Source: Erysipelotrichaceae bacterium
GTDB lineage: Bacteria; Bacillota_I; Bacilli_A; Erysipelotrichales; Erysipelotrichaceae
Direction: 5' to 3'
Assembly: GCA_017418585.1 (NCBI GenBank)
Contig: JAFONG010000178.1
Coordinates: forward strand, 1-13,524
DNA: 13,524 nt
Of the stretch, positions 1-5,637 are shown one piece after another (position 1 is the stretch's first letter; each line of letters opens with the position of its first letter). Below the pieces are notes generated by a model, which did no database searches, was not told where the DNA came from, and worked only from the letters and a program-made list of their open reading frames with translations. A program made the translations under genes and the position numbers.

Positions 1-1
1 C

Positions 2-934
2 AGCGTTGCTGCAGGCGATGCGATCGCTGAATTCAGATTCGAAAAAGTCTGTGTCGATTCTGATGTCAAAGAAACGACTATCGAAAGAAACAGAGAACTT
101 GATTTGAGCGAAGAAAATGAAGAAACGCTGAAAGGCATCGGCCACGACTGGTATTTCATCGGCTGGAACTGGGAAGCGGACGAACTGGCATATGCCGAAT
201 TCAGATGCAGAAGGGATAGTTCCCATGGAATCAGCAGAAGAGCTGACGTGACCGTTGATAGAACGGAACCGACTGCCGACAGGGCAGGAAAGATCGTCTA
301 TACGGCAAGAACAACTTTCGAAGGAGTCGAATATGTGGATTCCAGGACAGTCGTTCTGCCTGCTACGGGTCACAACGGTCAGGTACATGACTATGAGTTC
401 GTAGGATTCGAATGGTCCGAGGACGGAACAAAAGCAACCGCCGTCTTCAAGGATCTGACGACCGGTGAAACGATCAGGATCGATGCACAGCTGTCCAAGA
501 CGGAAACTCCGGCAACTTATGATGCCGAAGGAAGCATCGTTTATACTGCCACAGTCGAATACAACGGCAAGACCTATACCGATTCCAAGACGATCGTTCT
601 GGAAAAGCTCGACAAAGAAGACGACGGAAAGGATGATCCGACAGTCATCGATGATTCAGCAACTCCGCAGGCAGGACCGGACAACGGCAGTAAGAAGATG
701 TCGATACTGGATGCGATCTTTGTTATCGCAACGCTTGGTACCGCTATCTATCTAGCGTTCAAGAAGAATTATCTTGGACTGATTCTTGCGGCGATTTCAG
801 CGGTTGTCTTCTTCCTGACGCAGGGATTCGGCAACGGAACGGTATTCGCCGACAAGTGGTCGATCCCGATGGGCGTACTTCTGGCAATTGCGATTCTTCT
901 GGGACTGATGAAAAGAAGAGACGACGAAGAGTAG
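2..934 (+). CDS. Repeat-containing surface protein with C-terminal membrane module (5' end outside window)
   Basis: This frame is open from the window edge, so the visible 310 residues are only the C-terminal end. The TTG at 104 is not a believable start. At least two tandem extracellular repeats of about 75-81 residues are visible (143-385 and 386-610), each opening with an HD-aromatic motif (HDWYF, HDYEF). Each carries a xxGxIVYTA strand motif and ends in a T-V/I-VL strand. The first 34 codons look like the tail of a further, degenerate copy (AIAEFRF resembles ATAVF). An acidic linker rich in D, K and P follows, then three hydrophobic segments (about 698-757, 770-829 and 857-910) and a charged tail, KRRDDEE. 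No LPXTG sorting motif is present, so anchoring is probably by these helices. Such repeats occur in many gut Bacillota surface proteins; ligand and function are unknown. A terminator follows directly. Confidence 0.8.
   Translation, partial: SVAAGDAIAEFRFEKVCVDSDVKETTIERNRELDLSEENEETLKGIGHDWYFIGWNWEADELAYAEFRCRRDSSHGISRRADVTVDRTEPTADRAGKIVYTARTTFEGVEYVDSRTVVLPATGHNGQVHDYEFVGFEWSEDGTKATAVFKDLTTGETIRIDAQLSKTETPATYDAEGSIVYTATVEYNGKTYTDSKTIVLEKLDKEDDGKDDPTVIDDSATPQAGPDNGSKKMSILDAIFVIATLGTAIYLAFKKNYLGLILAAISAVVFFLTQGFGNGTVFADKWSIPMGVLLAIAILLGLMKRRDDEE
143..610 (+). repeat. Two tandem protein-level repeats in the surface protein
   Basis: Copy 1 covers 143-385 (81 codons) and copy 2 covers 386-610 (75 codons). 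They align at HDWYFIGWNW versus HDYEFVGFEW, at GKIVYTARTTFEGVEYVDS versus GSIVYTATVEYNGKTYTDS, and at RTVVL versus KTIVL. The similarity is in protein rather than nucleotide sequence, which indicates old divergent repeats rather than a recent duplication. Copy 1 has an extra ATGHNGQV tail that joins it to copy 2. Confidence 0.8.
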
Positions 935-952
935 ATAATCGTCATAAAAAAG

Positions 953-987
953 AAAACAGGGCCGTAATCGTTTTATGGCCCTGTTTT
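953..987 (+). terminator. Rho-independent terminator after the surface protein gene
   Basis: A perfect 11-bp inverted repeat, AAAACAGGGCC (953-963) and GGCCCTGTTTT (977-987), encloses a 13-base loop. The right arm supplies the U-tract. The A-rich sequence before the left arm means it could also work on the other strand. It lies 18 bases after the stop codon and should separate the surface protein gene from the lipoprotein gene. Confidence 0.85.
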
Positions 988-996
988 ATGTTTCTG

Positions 997-1005
997 TGAT
1001 ATGCT
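997..1005 (+). promoter_or_regulatory. Candidate extended -10 promoter element for the lipoprotein gene
   Basis: TGATATGCT fits an extended -10 (TGn plus TATNNT) and ends eight bases before the lipoprotein start codon at 1014. No -35 hexamer is recognisable at the expected spacing, because that position falls in the terminator stem. If used, transcription would begin at about 1012-1014, giving a leaderless or nearly leaderless message. This agrees with the lack of a ribosome binding site but is unproven. Confidence 0.3.
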
Positions 1006-1013
1006 TGTATCAA

Positions 1014-1811
1014 ATGAAAAAGACATTGATGTTGATCATAATGCTGCTTCTGGCTGCCTGTACAGCCGGAACTCCGGAAAAAATGGAGAATCAGATCTCG
1101 GAACTGACCGGAACGGATGAAGTGGAGATCGGTTCTTTTCTTGCGGAAAACTACAGCGGCGATGACGCGTTTTCGGTTGGAACGGGAATAAGTACGCTGG
1201 ATTTAAACGATGCAGAGACGATAAACCTCTATCCGGTCTATGTCAATGACAGGCTGGCCGCTCTGGCTGTAAAAGACAAGACCTTCAAGTATATTACGGA
1301 TGGCGATCTGCTGAACTGCTTTGAAGATGACGATGAGTATCTAATCGTTAACGAAGGATCCAACATCGTTTATGTCGCAAAAGACAAGACCGTACTTCTG
1401 CATGGAGAAGCGGGATATCTTGAGGAGAAAGAAACGGAAGAAATGCTGAAGAAGATCAGATCATCCATCAGTTCGCCAAATCCTTTGGGAAAAGAAAGAA
1501 AAACGCTGGTGGTTAACAAATCAAAGGACGATACGACAAAAGACGGAAGGTACCGCAACGACCGGATCATCGTATCCTTCAAGGAAGGGGATACGGTAAA
1601 GATGATCGAGGATTTCGAACAGTTCTGCGGCGGAAAAGCGCAGTCGGGCGTCAATACGTCAAACATCTATATTTTCGTGTTTGAACCGCTTAGCGATAAA
1701 GATCTCTATGCCTTGCTGGAAGAAAGCAGGGGTCTGGAATACGTTTCCGGCGCTTCCCTGGATCAGAAACATGAAACAAACGGCAATTCCGGCAGTAAAG
1801 CGACATATTAG
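1014..1811 (+). CDS. Lipoprotein with C-terminal subtilisin-propeptide-like domain
   Basis: The product is a 265-residue predicted lipoprotein. Residues 1-16 form a type II signal peptide (MKKTLMLIIM, then lipobox LAAC with Cys16), which decides the ATG at 1014. An in-frame ATG at 975 would lie inside the terminator and put 13 extra residues before the signal peptide. No Shine-Dalgarno sequence precedes 1014. Residues 25-135 are a mixed alpha/beta region I do not recognise, and 136-180 is a charged linker. Residues about 184-247 (RIIVSFKEGD, then a helix, Gly-Gly, a strand NIYIFVF, LSDKDLYALLE, and LEYVSG) follow the pattern of inhibitor I9 / S8 peptidase propeptides. No protease domain follows; the gene ends 20 residues later. 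It could be a surface protease inhibitor, a chaperone acting in trans for a secreted subtilase, or an unrelated ferredoxin-like fold. Lipoprotein status is fairly sure; the domain call is tentative. Confidence 0.75.
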   Translation: MKKTLMLIIMLLLAACTAGTPEKMENQISELTGTDEVEIGSFLAENYSGDDAFSVGTGISTLDLNDAETINLYPVYVNDRLAALAVKDKTFKYITDGDLLNCFEDDDEYLIVNEGSNIVYVAKDKTVLLHGEAGYLEEKETEEMLKKIRSSISSPNPLGKERKTLVVNKSKDDTTKDGRYRNDRIIVSFKEGDTVKMIEDFEQFCGGKAQSGVNTSNIYIFVFEPLSDKDLYALLEESRGLEYVSGASLDQKHETNGNSGSKATY

Positions 1812-1848
1812 GCATATTTCCGGGAAATAATTTGAATAAAAATCATTG

Positions 1849-1886
1849 AAAACAGCTGGAAAAACAATGAATTCCGGCTGTTTTTT
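1849..1886 (+). terminator. Rho-independent terminator after the lipoprotein gene
   Basis: A 13-bp stem pairs AAAACAGCTGGAA (1849-1861) with TTCCGGCTGTTTT (1872-1884). It contains one G-U pair and a 10-base loop, and six T residues run from 1881 to 1886. It lies 37 bases after the lipoprotein stop and insulates the ribosomal operon from upstream transcription. Confidence 0.85.
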
Positions 1887-1939
1887 CATATTTTTATAGT
1901 TATTTCTGAAACACCGATAAGCGTTGAACATGTGATACG

Positions 1940-1969
1940 CGAAAAACCCAGTAAAATGGCCGTTTTTCG
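1940..1969. repeat. Inverted repeat upstream of the S10 promoter
   Basis: CGAAAAAC (1940-1947) and GTTTTTCG (1962-1969) form an 8-bp dyad with a 14-base centre, ending 11 bases before the -35 hexamer. The surrounding bases (1887-1980) are AT-rich and otherwise show nothing I recognise. The dyad could be a protein site, a weak terminator, or chance in AT-rich DNA. Confidence 0.4.
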
Positions 1970-1980
1970 ATAAAATGATG

Positions 1981-2009
1981 TTGAAAAAACAAGAATAAAA
2001 TCATATAAT
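1981..2009 (+). promoter_or_regulatory. Sigma-A-type promoter of the S10-spc operon
   Basis: TTGAAA (1981-1986) and a perfect TATAAT (2004-2009) are separated by exactly 17 bases. The -35 differs from consensus at one position (TTGACA). The upstream sequence is A/T-rich and could act as an UP element. The expected transcription start is about 2015-2017, giving a 5' leader of about 120 bases before rpsJ. It is the only strong promoter visible before the operon. Confidence 0.88.
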
Positions 2010-2015
2010 ATACGA

Positions 2016-2136
2016 GCGCTCGCGAAGATATGGGAGATTGCTGGCACACGGATTCCTGTGGAATTGTGTGACAACCAGGGAACTCGCATGGAGCGGGTTA
2101 TCCGTAAGGATTAATGGAATATAGGAGGAAAATTTC
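2016..2136 (+). promoter_or_regulatory. Structured 5' leader of the S10 operon, candidate r-protein-responsive RNA
   Basis: Three successive hairpins can be drawn by eye. The first spans 2041-2078: CTGG pairs with CCAG and CACAC with GTGTG across a bulge at 2071-2074, and the tip pairs ATTCC with GGAAT around TGT. The second pairs AACTCGC (2081-2087) with GCGGGTT (2093-2099). The third is a short ATCC/GGAT stem (2100-2111) with a GUAA tetraloop. The leader ends with AGGAGG (2123-2128), eight bases before the rpsJ ATG. No terminator with a U-tract is present, so control, if any, would act on translation or by another mechanism. In Gammaproteobacteria L4 regulates this operon through its leader; whether anything comparable applies here is unknown. 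Confidence 0.5.
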
Positions 2137-2448
2137 ATGGCAAAGAACAACGTAAGAATCAAGTTAAAGGCTTACGAACACAGATCACTGGATGCTGCAA
2201 CCGAGAAGATCGTTAAGGCTGCGGAAGACGGTGGTGTGAAAAAGGTCATCGGACCTATTCCGCTTCCTACAGAGAAGCAGATCGTAACTGTACTGAGATC
2301 CGTACATGTCAATAAGGACTCCAGAGAACAGTTCGAAATCAGAACGCACAAGCGTCTGATTGAAATCATTGGGCCTAGCGCTAAGACGATCGATGCCCTC
2401 AGCCGTCTGGAACTGCCTAGTGGTGTAGATATTGAAATCAAATTGTAA
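2137..2448 (+). CDS. rpsJ: 30S ribosomal protein S10 (NusE)
   Basis: The product is S10, 103 residues, the usual length. It sits in the 30S head and, as NusE, joins NusB in transcription antitermination complexes. The family pattern is clear: RIKLKAYEHRSLD at the start, the KVIGPIPLPT loop, SVHVNKDSREQFEIRTHKRLI in the middle, and LPSGVDIEIKL at the end. The start is fixed by a strong AGGAGG eight bases upstream. As first gene of the operon, its translation start is the natural control point of the folded leader. Confidence 0.98.
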   Translation: MAKNNVRIKLKAYEHRSLDAATEKIVKAAEDGGVKKVIGPIPLPTEKQIVTVLRSVHVNKDSREQFEIRTHKRLIEIIGPSAKTIDALSRLELPSGVDIEIKL

Positions 2449-2462
2449 AGAAAGGTGACATC

Positions 2463-3137
2463 ATGAAAGGAATACTTGGAAGAAAACTTGGCATGACACA
2501 AGTCTTCACCGCCAACGGCGATCTGATTCCTGTAACCGTGATCGAAGTTCAGCCGAACGCCGTTCTTCAGAAGAAGAGCGTCGAGACAGACGGCTATGAA
2601 GCTTTACAGCTCGGTTATGAGGATAAGAAAGAAGCTCGTGCCAGCAAGCCTGAATTAGGCCATGCGAAGAAGGCTGGCCTGGGTCCTAAACAGTTCATCA
2701 GAGAAATCAGAAGCGATGAAATGAACTACGAAGTAGGACAGGAAGTAAAAGCAGATATCTTTTCCGCTGGTGATATGGTAGACGTTACCGGTATCTCAAA
2801 GGGTAAAGGATATACGGGAACAATCAAACGTTATCATGCGCATATGATCAACGAAACGCACGGTGCAGGTCCTGTACACAGACATGTCGGATCATTGGCT
2901 ACGACCGGTAGAAACAACGGACGTATCGAAAAGAATACACCGATGCCGGGGCATGACGGAAGTCTGAAGACTACCAATCAGAACCTTGAAGTCATAAAAG
3001 TAGATGCTGAAAAGAATTACATGCTGGTCAAGGGCAATGTACCGGGACCTAAGAGGGGTCTGGTCATGGTCAAGACGACCAGCAAGAAAGTAAAACACGT
3101 AGAACCTAAGGTTTTACTGGGCAAGGAGGCTGAATAA
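2463..3137 (+). CDS. rplC: 50S ribosomal protein L3
   Basis: L3 is an early-assembly protein that binds 23S rRNA and sends a loop towards the peptidyl transferase centre. The 224 residues exceed the usual 205-215. The N-terminus MKGILGRKLGMTQVF and the core GKGYTGTIKR (114-123) are typical, as are QNLEVIKVDAEKNYMLVKG (173-191) and the VPGP that follows. The centre-facing loop is unusual: 157-169 reads KNTPMPGHDGSLK, where most bacteria have a K-M-(A/P)-G-(Q/R)-M-G-N type sequence. A basic tail of about 15 residues follows the normal end. AAAGGTGA at 2451-2458 precedes the ATG. Confidence 0.97.
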   Translation: MKGILGRKLGMTQVFTANGDLIPVTVIEVQPNAVLQKKSVETDGYEALQLGYEDKKEARASKPELGHAKKAGLGPKQFIREIRSDEMNYEVGQEVKADIFSAGDMVDVTGISKGKGYTGTIKRYHAHMINETHGAGPVHRHVGSLATTGRNNGRIEKNTPMPGHDGSLKTTNQNLEVIKVDAEKNYMLVKGNVPGPKRGLVMVKTTSKKVKHVEPKVLLGKEAE

Positions 3138-3139
3138 TC

Positions 3140-3772
3140 ATGAAGTTAGATGTAATGGATTTAACTGGAAAGAAAGTCGGCAACGTCGAAGTCGCTGATT
3201 CAGTCTTCAACTGCGAAGTGAACGAACAGGCGATCTTCGATGCAATACTGAGACAGACAAGTTCATGGAGACAGGGCACCCATGATACAAAGACAAGAGC
3301 GGAAGTATCCGGCGGCGGCAAGAAGCCGTTCAGACAGAAGGGTACAGGTAGAGCAAGACAGGGTAGTACGCGTGCTGTTCAGTACAGACACGGCGGCATC
3401 GCCTTCGGTCCTACGCCTAGAAGCCATACCTTCAAGCTCAACAGAAAAGTCAGAAGACTGGCACTGCGTTCCGGTCTGACGCTCAAGGCAAAGAGCAACG
3501 ATCTGCTTTGCATTGACAACATCAAGATGGATGCCATCAAGACAAAAGAATTCGTCAAGATTCTGAGTGCTCTGGGCATCGAAAGAAAAGCGCTGTTTGT
3601 TGTAGATTTCGATGAAGATTTCGACAACGCCTACATGAGCTTAAGAAATCTGAACAACATCGTCATGGTTACGGCTGAAGGCCTGAACATCTATGATCTT
3701 CAGAACGCCAACAAGCTGGTCATGACCAAGGCGGCAGCAGTCAAATTAGGGGAGGTATTAGGTAATGAGTAA
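3140..3772 (+). CDS. rplD: 50S ribosomal protein L4
   Basis: L4 binds 23S rRNA and its extended loop lines the exit tunnel. The protein has 210 residues, near the family norm. The tunnel loop spans about 51-90 and contains GGGKKPFRQKGTGRARQGS, the region where macrolide-resistance changes arise in other bacteria. Here Phe64 replaces the Trp common in streptococci, which is within normal variation. The C-terminal globular part (LVMTKAAAVKLGEVL) is typical. Its ribosome binding site, AAGGAGG at 3123-3129, lies inside rplC, and its last 8 bases overlap rplW. In Gammaproteobacteria L4 is the autoregulator of this operon; nothing in the sequence proves that here. Confidence 0.98.
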   Translation: MKLDVMDLTGKKVGNVEVADSVFNCEVNEQAIFDAILRQTSSWRQGTHDTKTRAEVSGGGKKPFRQKGTGRARQGSTRAVQYRHGGIAFGPTPRSHTFKLNRKVRRLALRSGLTLKAKSNDLLCIDNIKMDAIKTKEFVKILSALGIERKALFVVDFDEDFDNAYMSLRNLNNIVMVTAEGLNIYDLQNANKLVMTKAAAVKLGEVLGNE

Positions 3773-4055
3773 CGCTAGAGACATTATTATTCGTCCTCTT
3801 GTAACAGAAAAAACGATCAGATCTCAGGAAGCCGACAATACTGTCGTATTCGAAGTAAAGAAAGGCACCAACAAGATCCAGATCAAACAGGCGATCGAAG
3901 AGATATTCAATGTGAAGGTTGAATCCGTGAATGTCGTCAATCAGAAGCCTAAGACCAAGCGTATGGGAAGATACGTTGGCAAAGCGAACCATTTTAAGAA
4001 GGCGTACATCACGCTGAAAGACGGTTACAAGATCGATATCCTGGCGGATAAGTAA
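3765..4055 (+). CDS. rplW: 50S ribosomal protein L23
   Basis: L23 lies at the polypeptide exit site, where trigger factor and the signal recognition particle dock. The 96 residues are normal for bacteria. Recognisable parts are DIIIRPLVTEKT at the N-terminus, YTFxV-like VVFEVKKGTNKIQIKQA, FNVKVESVNVVN, and the basic loop KPKTKRMGRYVGKANHFKKAYITL. The start codon lies in the last codons of rplD (8-base overlap), with AGGGGAGG at 3748-3755 as binding site, so the two are probably translationally coupled. Confidence 0.97.
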   Translation: MSNARDIIIRPLVTEKTIRSQEADNTVVFEVKKGTNKIQIKQAIEEIFNVKVESVNVVNQKPKTKRMGRYVGKANHFKKAYITLKDGYKIDILADK

Positions 4056-4066
4056 TCGGTCGAAAC

Positions 4067-4095
4067 TATCGGAAGAAATATGCTATTTCCGGATA
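4067..4095 (+). promoter_or_regulatory. Hairpin in the rplW-rplB gap
   Basis: The only sizeable gap inside the operon (4056-4119) holds a stem pairing GAAATA (4075-4080) with TATTTC (4084-4089) around a TGC loop. It can be extended by TATC (4067-4070) with GATA (4092-4095) across small bulges. No T-run follows, so it does not look like a terminator. It might be a processing or stability element, or a translational spacer before the strong rplB binding site AAGGAGGA (4103-4110). Confidence 0.35.
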
Positions 4096-4119
4096 ATTGC
4101 ATAAGGAGGAAAGAATACA

Positions 4120-4953
4120 ATGGCTATTAAGAAATACAAGCCTACAACTCCTGGTAGACGTGGAATGACCACTCTTACCTTCGAAGAGATCACCAAGACG
4201 GCTCCTGAAAAGAGCCTGACCGTATCTCTGATGAAGACCGGTGGCAGAAACAATACAGGAAGAATTACAACAAGACATCACGGCGGCGGACACAAGCAGC
4301 TGTATAGAATCATCGATTTCAAGAGAAACAAGGATGATGTACCGGCAACCGTGAATGCGATCGAATACGATCCAAACAGAAACGCGAATATTGCCTTACT
4401 GTTCTATGCGGACGGCGAAAAGAGATATATCATCGCTCCGAAAGATCTGAACGTCGGCATGAAAGTCGTTTCCGGCCCTAAGACCGATATCAAGGTCGGC
4501 AACTGCTGTGAAATGAGAAACATGCCTGAAGGTACCATCGTACACAATATCGAACTTAAGCCTGGCAAGGGCGGTCAGCTGGCTAGAGCAGCCGGCGCAA
4601 GCGCTCAGATCCTGGCAGTCGAAGACAAGTACGTTACCGTCAGACTCGCTTCCGGCGAAATGAGAAAGATCCTGGCGAATTGCCGTGCTACGATCGGTGT
4701 TGTCGGCAACGAAGACTACACACTGGTCAACTGGGGCAAGGCCGGCAGAAACAGATGGAAAGGCATCAGACCTACAGTCAGAGGTTCCGCAATGAACCCG
4801 ATCGACCACCCGCATGGCGGTGGTGAAGGCAGATCGCCTGTAGGACGTAAATCACCAATGACACCTTGGGGCAAGAAAGCCATGGGTGTTAAGACAAGAA
4901 AGCACAAGAAAGCTTCTAACGATCTGATCGTAAGAAGAAGGAATGCTAAGTAG
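4120..4953 (+). CDS. rplB: 50S ribosomal protein L2
   Basis: L2 is one of the most conserved large-subunit proteins. It is needed for subunit joining and peptidyl transferase activity. The 277 residues match the usual 273-277. Visible landmarks are KPTTPGRRGMT at the N-terminus, GRITTRHHGGGHKQLYR (47-63), the SH3-like region around 120-190, and the near-invariant NPIDHPHGGGEGRSPVGR (226-243). His230 there corresponds to E. coli His229. The end KTRKHKKASNDLIVRRR is also typical. AAGGAGGA lies nine bases upstream of the ATG. Confidence 0.98.
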   Translation: MAIKKYKPTTPGRRGMTTLTFEEITKTAPEKSLTVSLMKTGGRNNTGRITTRHHGGGHKQLYRIIDFKRNKDDVPATVNAIEYDPNRNANIALLFYADGEKRYIIAPKDLNVGMKVVSGPKTDIKVGNCCEMRNMPEGTIVHNIELKPGKGGQLARAAGASAQILAVEDKYVTVRLASGEMRKILANCRATIGVVGNEDYTLVNWGKAGRNRWKGIRPTVRGSAMNPIDHPHGGGEGRSPVGRKSPMTPWGKKAMGVKTRKHKKASNDLIVRRRNAK

Positions 4954-4967
4954 AAAGGGGAAGAAAG

Positions 4968-5243
4968 ATGAGTAGAAGTTTAAAGAAAGGCCCATTCGTA
5001 GACGAACACCTGATGAAGAAGGTTGAAGCTCTGAATGCCGCCGGCAAAAAAGAAGTGATCAAGACCTGGTCAAGAAGATCTACGATCTTCCCTGCGTTCG
5101 TTGAACATACGTTCGCCGTATACAACGGCAAGGAACATGTTCCGGTATATGTTACAGAAGACATGGTCGGACACAAGCTCGGCGAGTTTGTAGCGACAAG
5201 AAAATTCGGTGGCCACGGTGCAAACGCCGATAAGAAGGCATAG
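4968..5243 (+). CDS. rpsS: 30S ribosomal protein S19
   Basis: S19 lies in the 30S head, forms a pair with S13 and contacts the A-site tRNA region. The 91 residues are standard. The sequence follows the family throughout: MSRSLKKGPFVDEHLMKKVE, then KKEVIKTWSRRSTIFPAFVEHTFAVYNGKEHVPVYV, then EDMVGHKLGEFVATRKFGGHG. AAAGGGGA at 4954-4961 is the binding site. The stop codon TAG is part of the TAGGAGG that serves rplV. Confidence 0.98.
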   Translation: MSRSLKKGPFVDEHLMKKVEALNAAGKKEVIKTWSRRSTIFPAFVEHTFAVYNGKEHVPVYVTEDMVGHKLGEFVATRKFGGHGANADKKA

Positions 5244-5251
5244 GAGGAATT

Positions 5252-5626
5252 ATGGCAAGAAAGAAAGTTGAAGAAACAGTTAAGCCTGAACCTCGCGATG
5301 TTAAGGCTACCGCCAAGACGGTCAGAGTTACGACCAGAAAGGCCAAGCTTGTTCTGGATCTGATCAGAGGCAAGGACGTCAAGGAAGCCATGGGCATCCT
5401 GAAACTGCTGCCTAACAAGGCTGCAAGGATCTCCTACAAGGTCGTCAAGAGCGCTTGCGCGAATGCGACGCACAACTTCCAGATGGACGAAGAAAAACTG
5501 TATGTTAAAGAGTGTTACGCAAACGAAGGCATTACGCTGAAGCGTTACATGCCTCGTGCGAAGGGTTCCGCTTCACCGATCATGAAGAGAACCAGCCACA
5601 TCACTGTGGTCGTAAGTGAGAGATAA
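5252..5626 (+). CDS. rplV: 50S ribosomal protein L22
   Basis: L22 reaches from the subunit surface into the exit tunnel through a long beta-hairpin. The core begins at about residue 16 (VKATAKTVRVTTRKAKLVLDLIRGK) and the hairpin is at about 92-115 (GITLKRYMPRAKGSASPIMKR), ending in TSHITVVVSER. The protein has 124 residues against the usual 110-115. The surplus is a charged N-terminal segment, MARKKVEETVKPEPRD. The start at 5252 is supported by AGGAGG at 5242-5247, although the spacing of four bases is short. No later ATG in this frame has a comparable site before the conserved core. Confidence 0.96.
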   Translation: MARKKVEETVKPEPRDVKATAKTVRVTTRKAKLVLDLIRGKDVKEAMGILKLLPNKAARISYKVVKSACANATHNFQMDEEKLYVKECYANEGITLKRYMPRAKGSASPIMKRTSHITVVVSER

Positions 5627-5637
5627 GGGGGAGAACA

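Noticed and set aside
104..934. Complete gene starting at the TTG at 104
   Set aside because: The same frame is open to the window edge with protein-like sequence, and no ribosome binding site precedes the TTG. The gene is cut by the window.
975..1013. Longer lipoprotein start at ATG 975
   Set aside because: It lies in the loop and right arm of the terminator and would place 13 residues before a perfect lipoprotein signal peptide; no ribosome binding site is seen.
2030..2071. 13-codon leader peptide frame (ATG at 2030)
   Set aside because: There is no convincing ribosome binding site, and the frame only runs through the first hairpin. Nothing suggests it is translated.
2016..2136. Transcription attenuator in the S10 leader
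   Set aside because: None of the hairpins is followed by a U-tract, so an intrinsic attenuator is not supported.
4396..4815. 139-codon minus-strand frame inside rplB
   Set aside because: It is a shadow of the highly conserved rplB coding sequence, with no binding site or recognisable protein pattern.
4946..5473. 175-codon minus-strand frame across rpsS and rplV
   Set aside because: It is antisense to two conserved ribosomal genes without any supporting signal.
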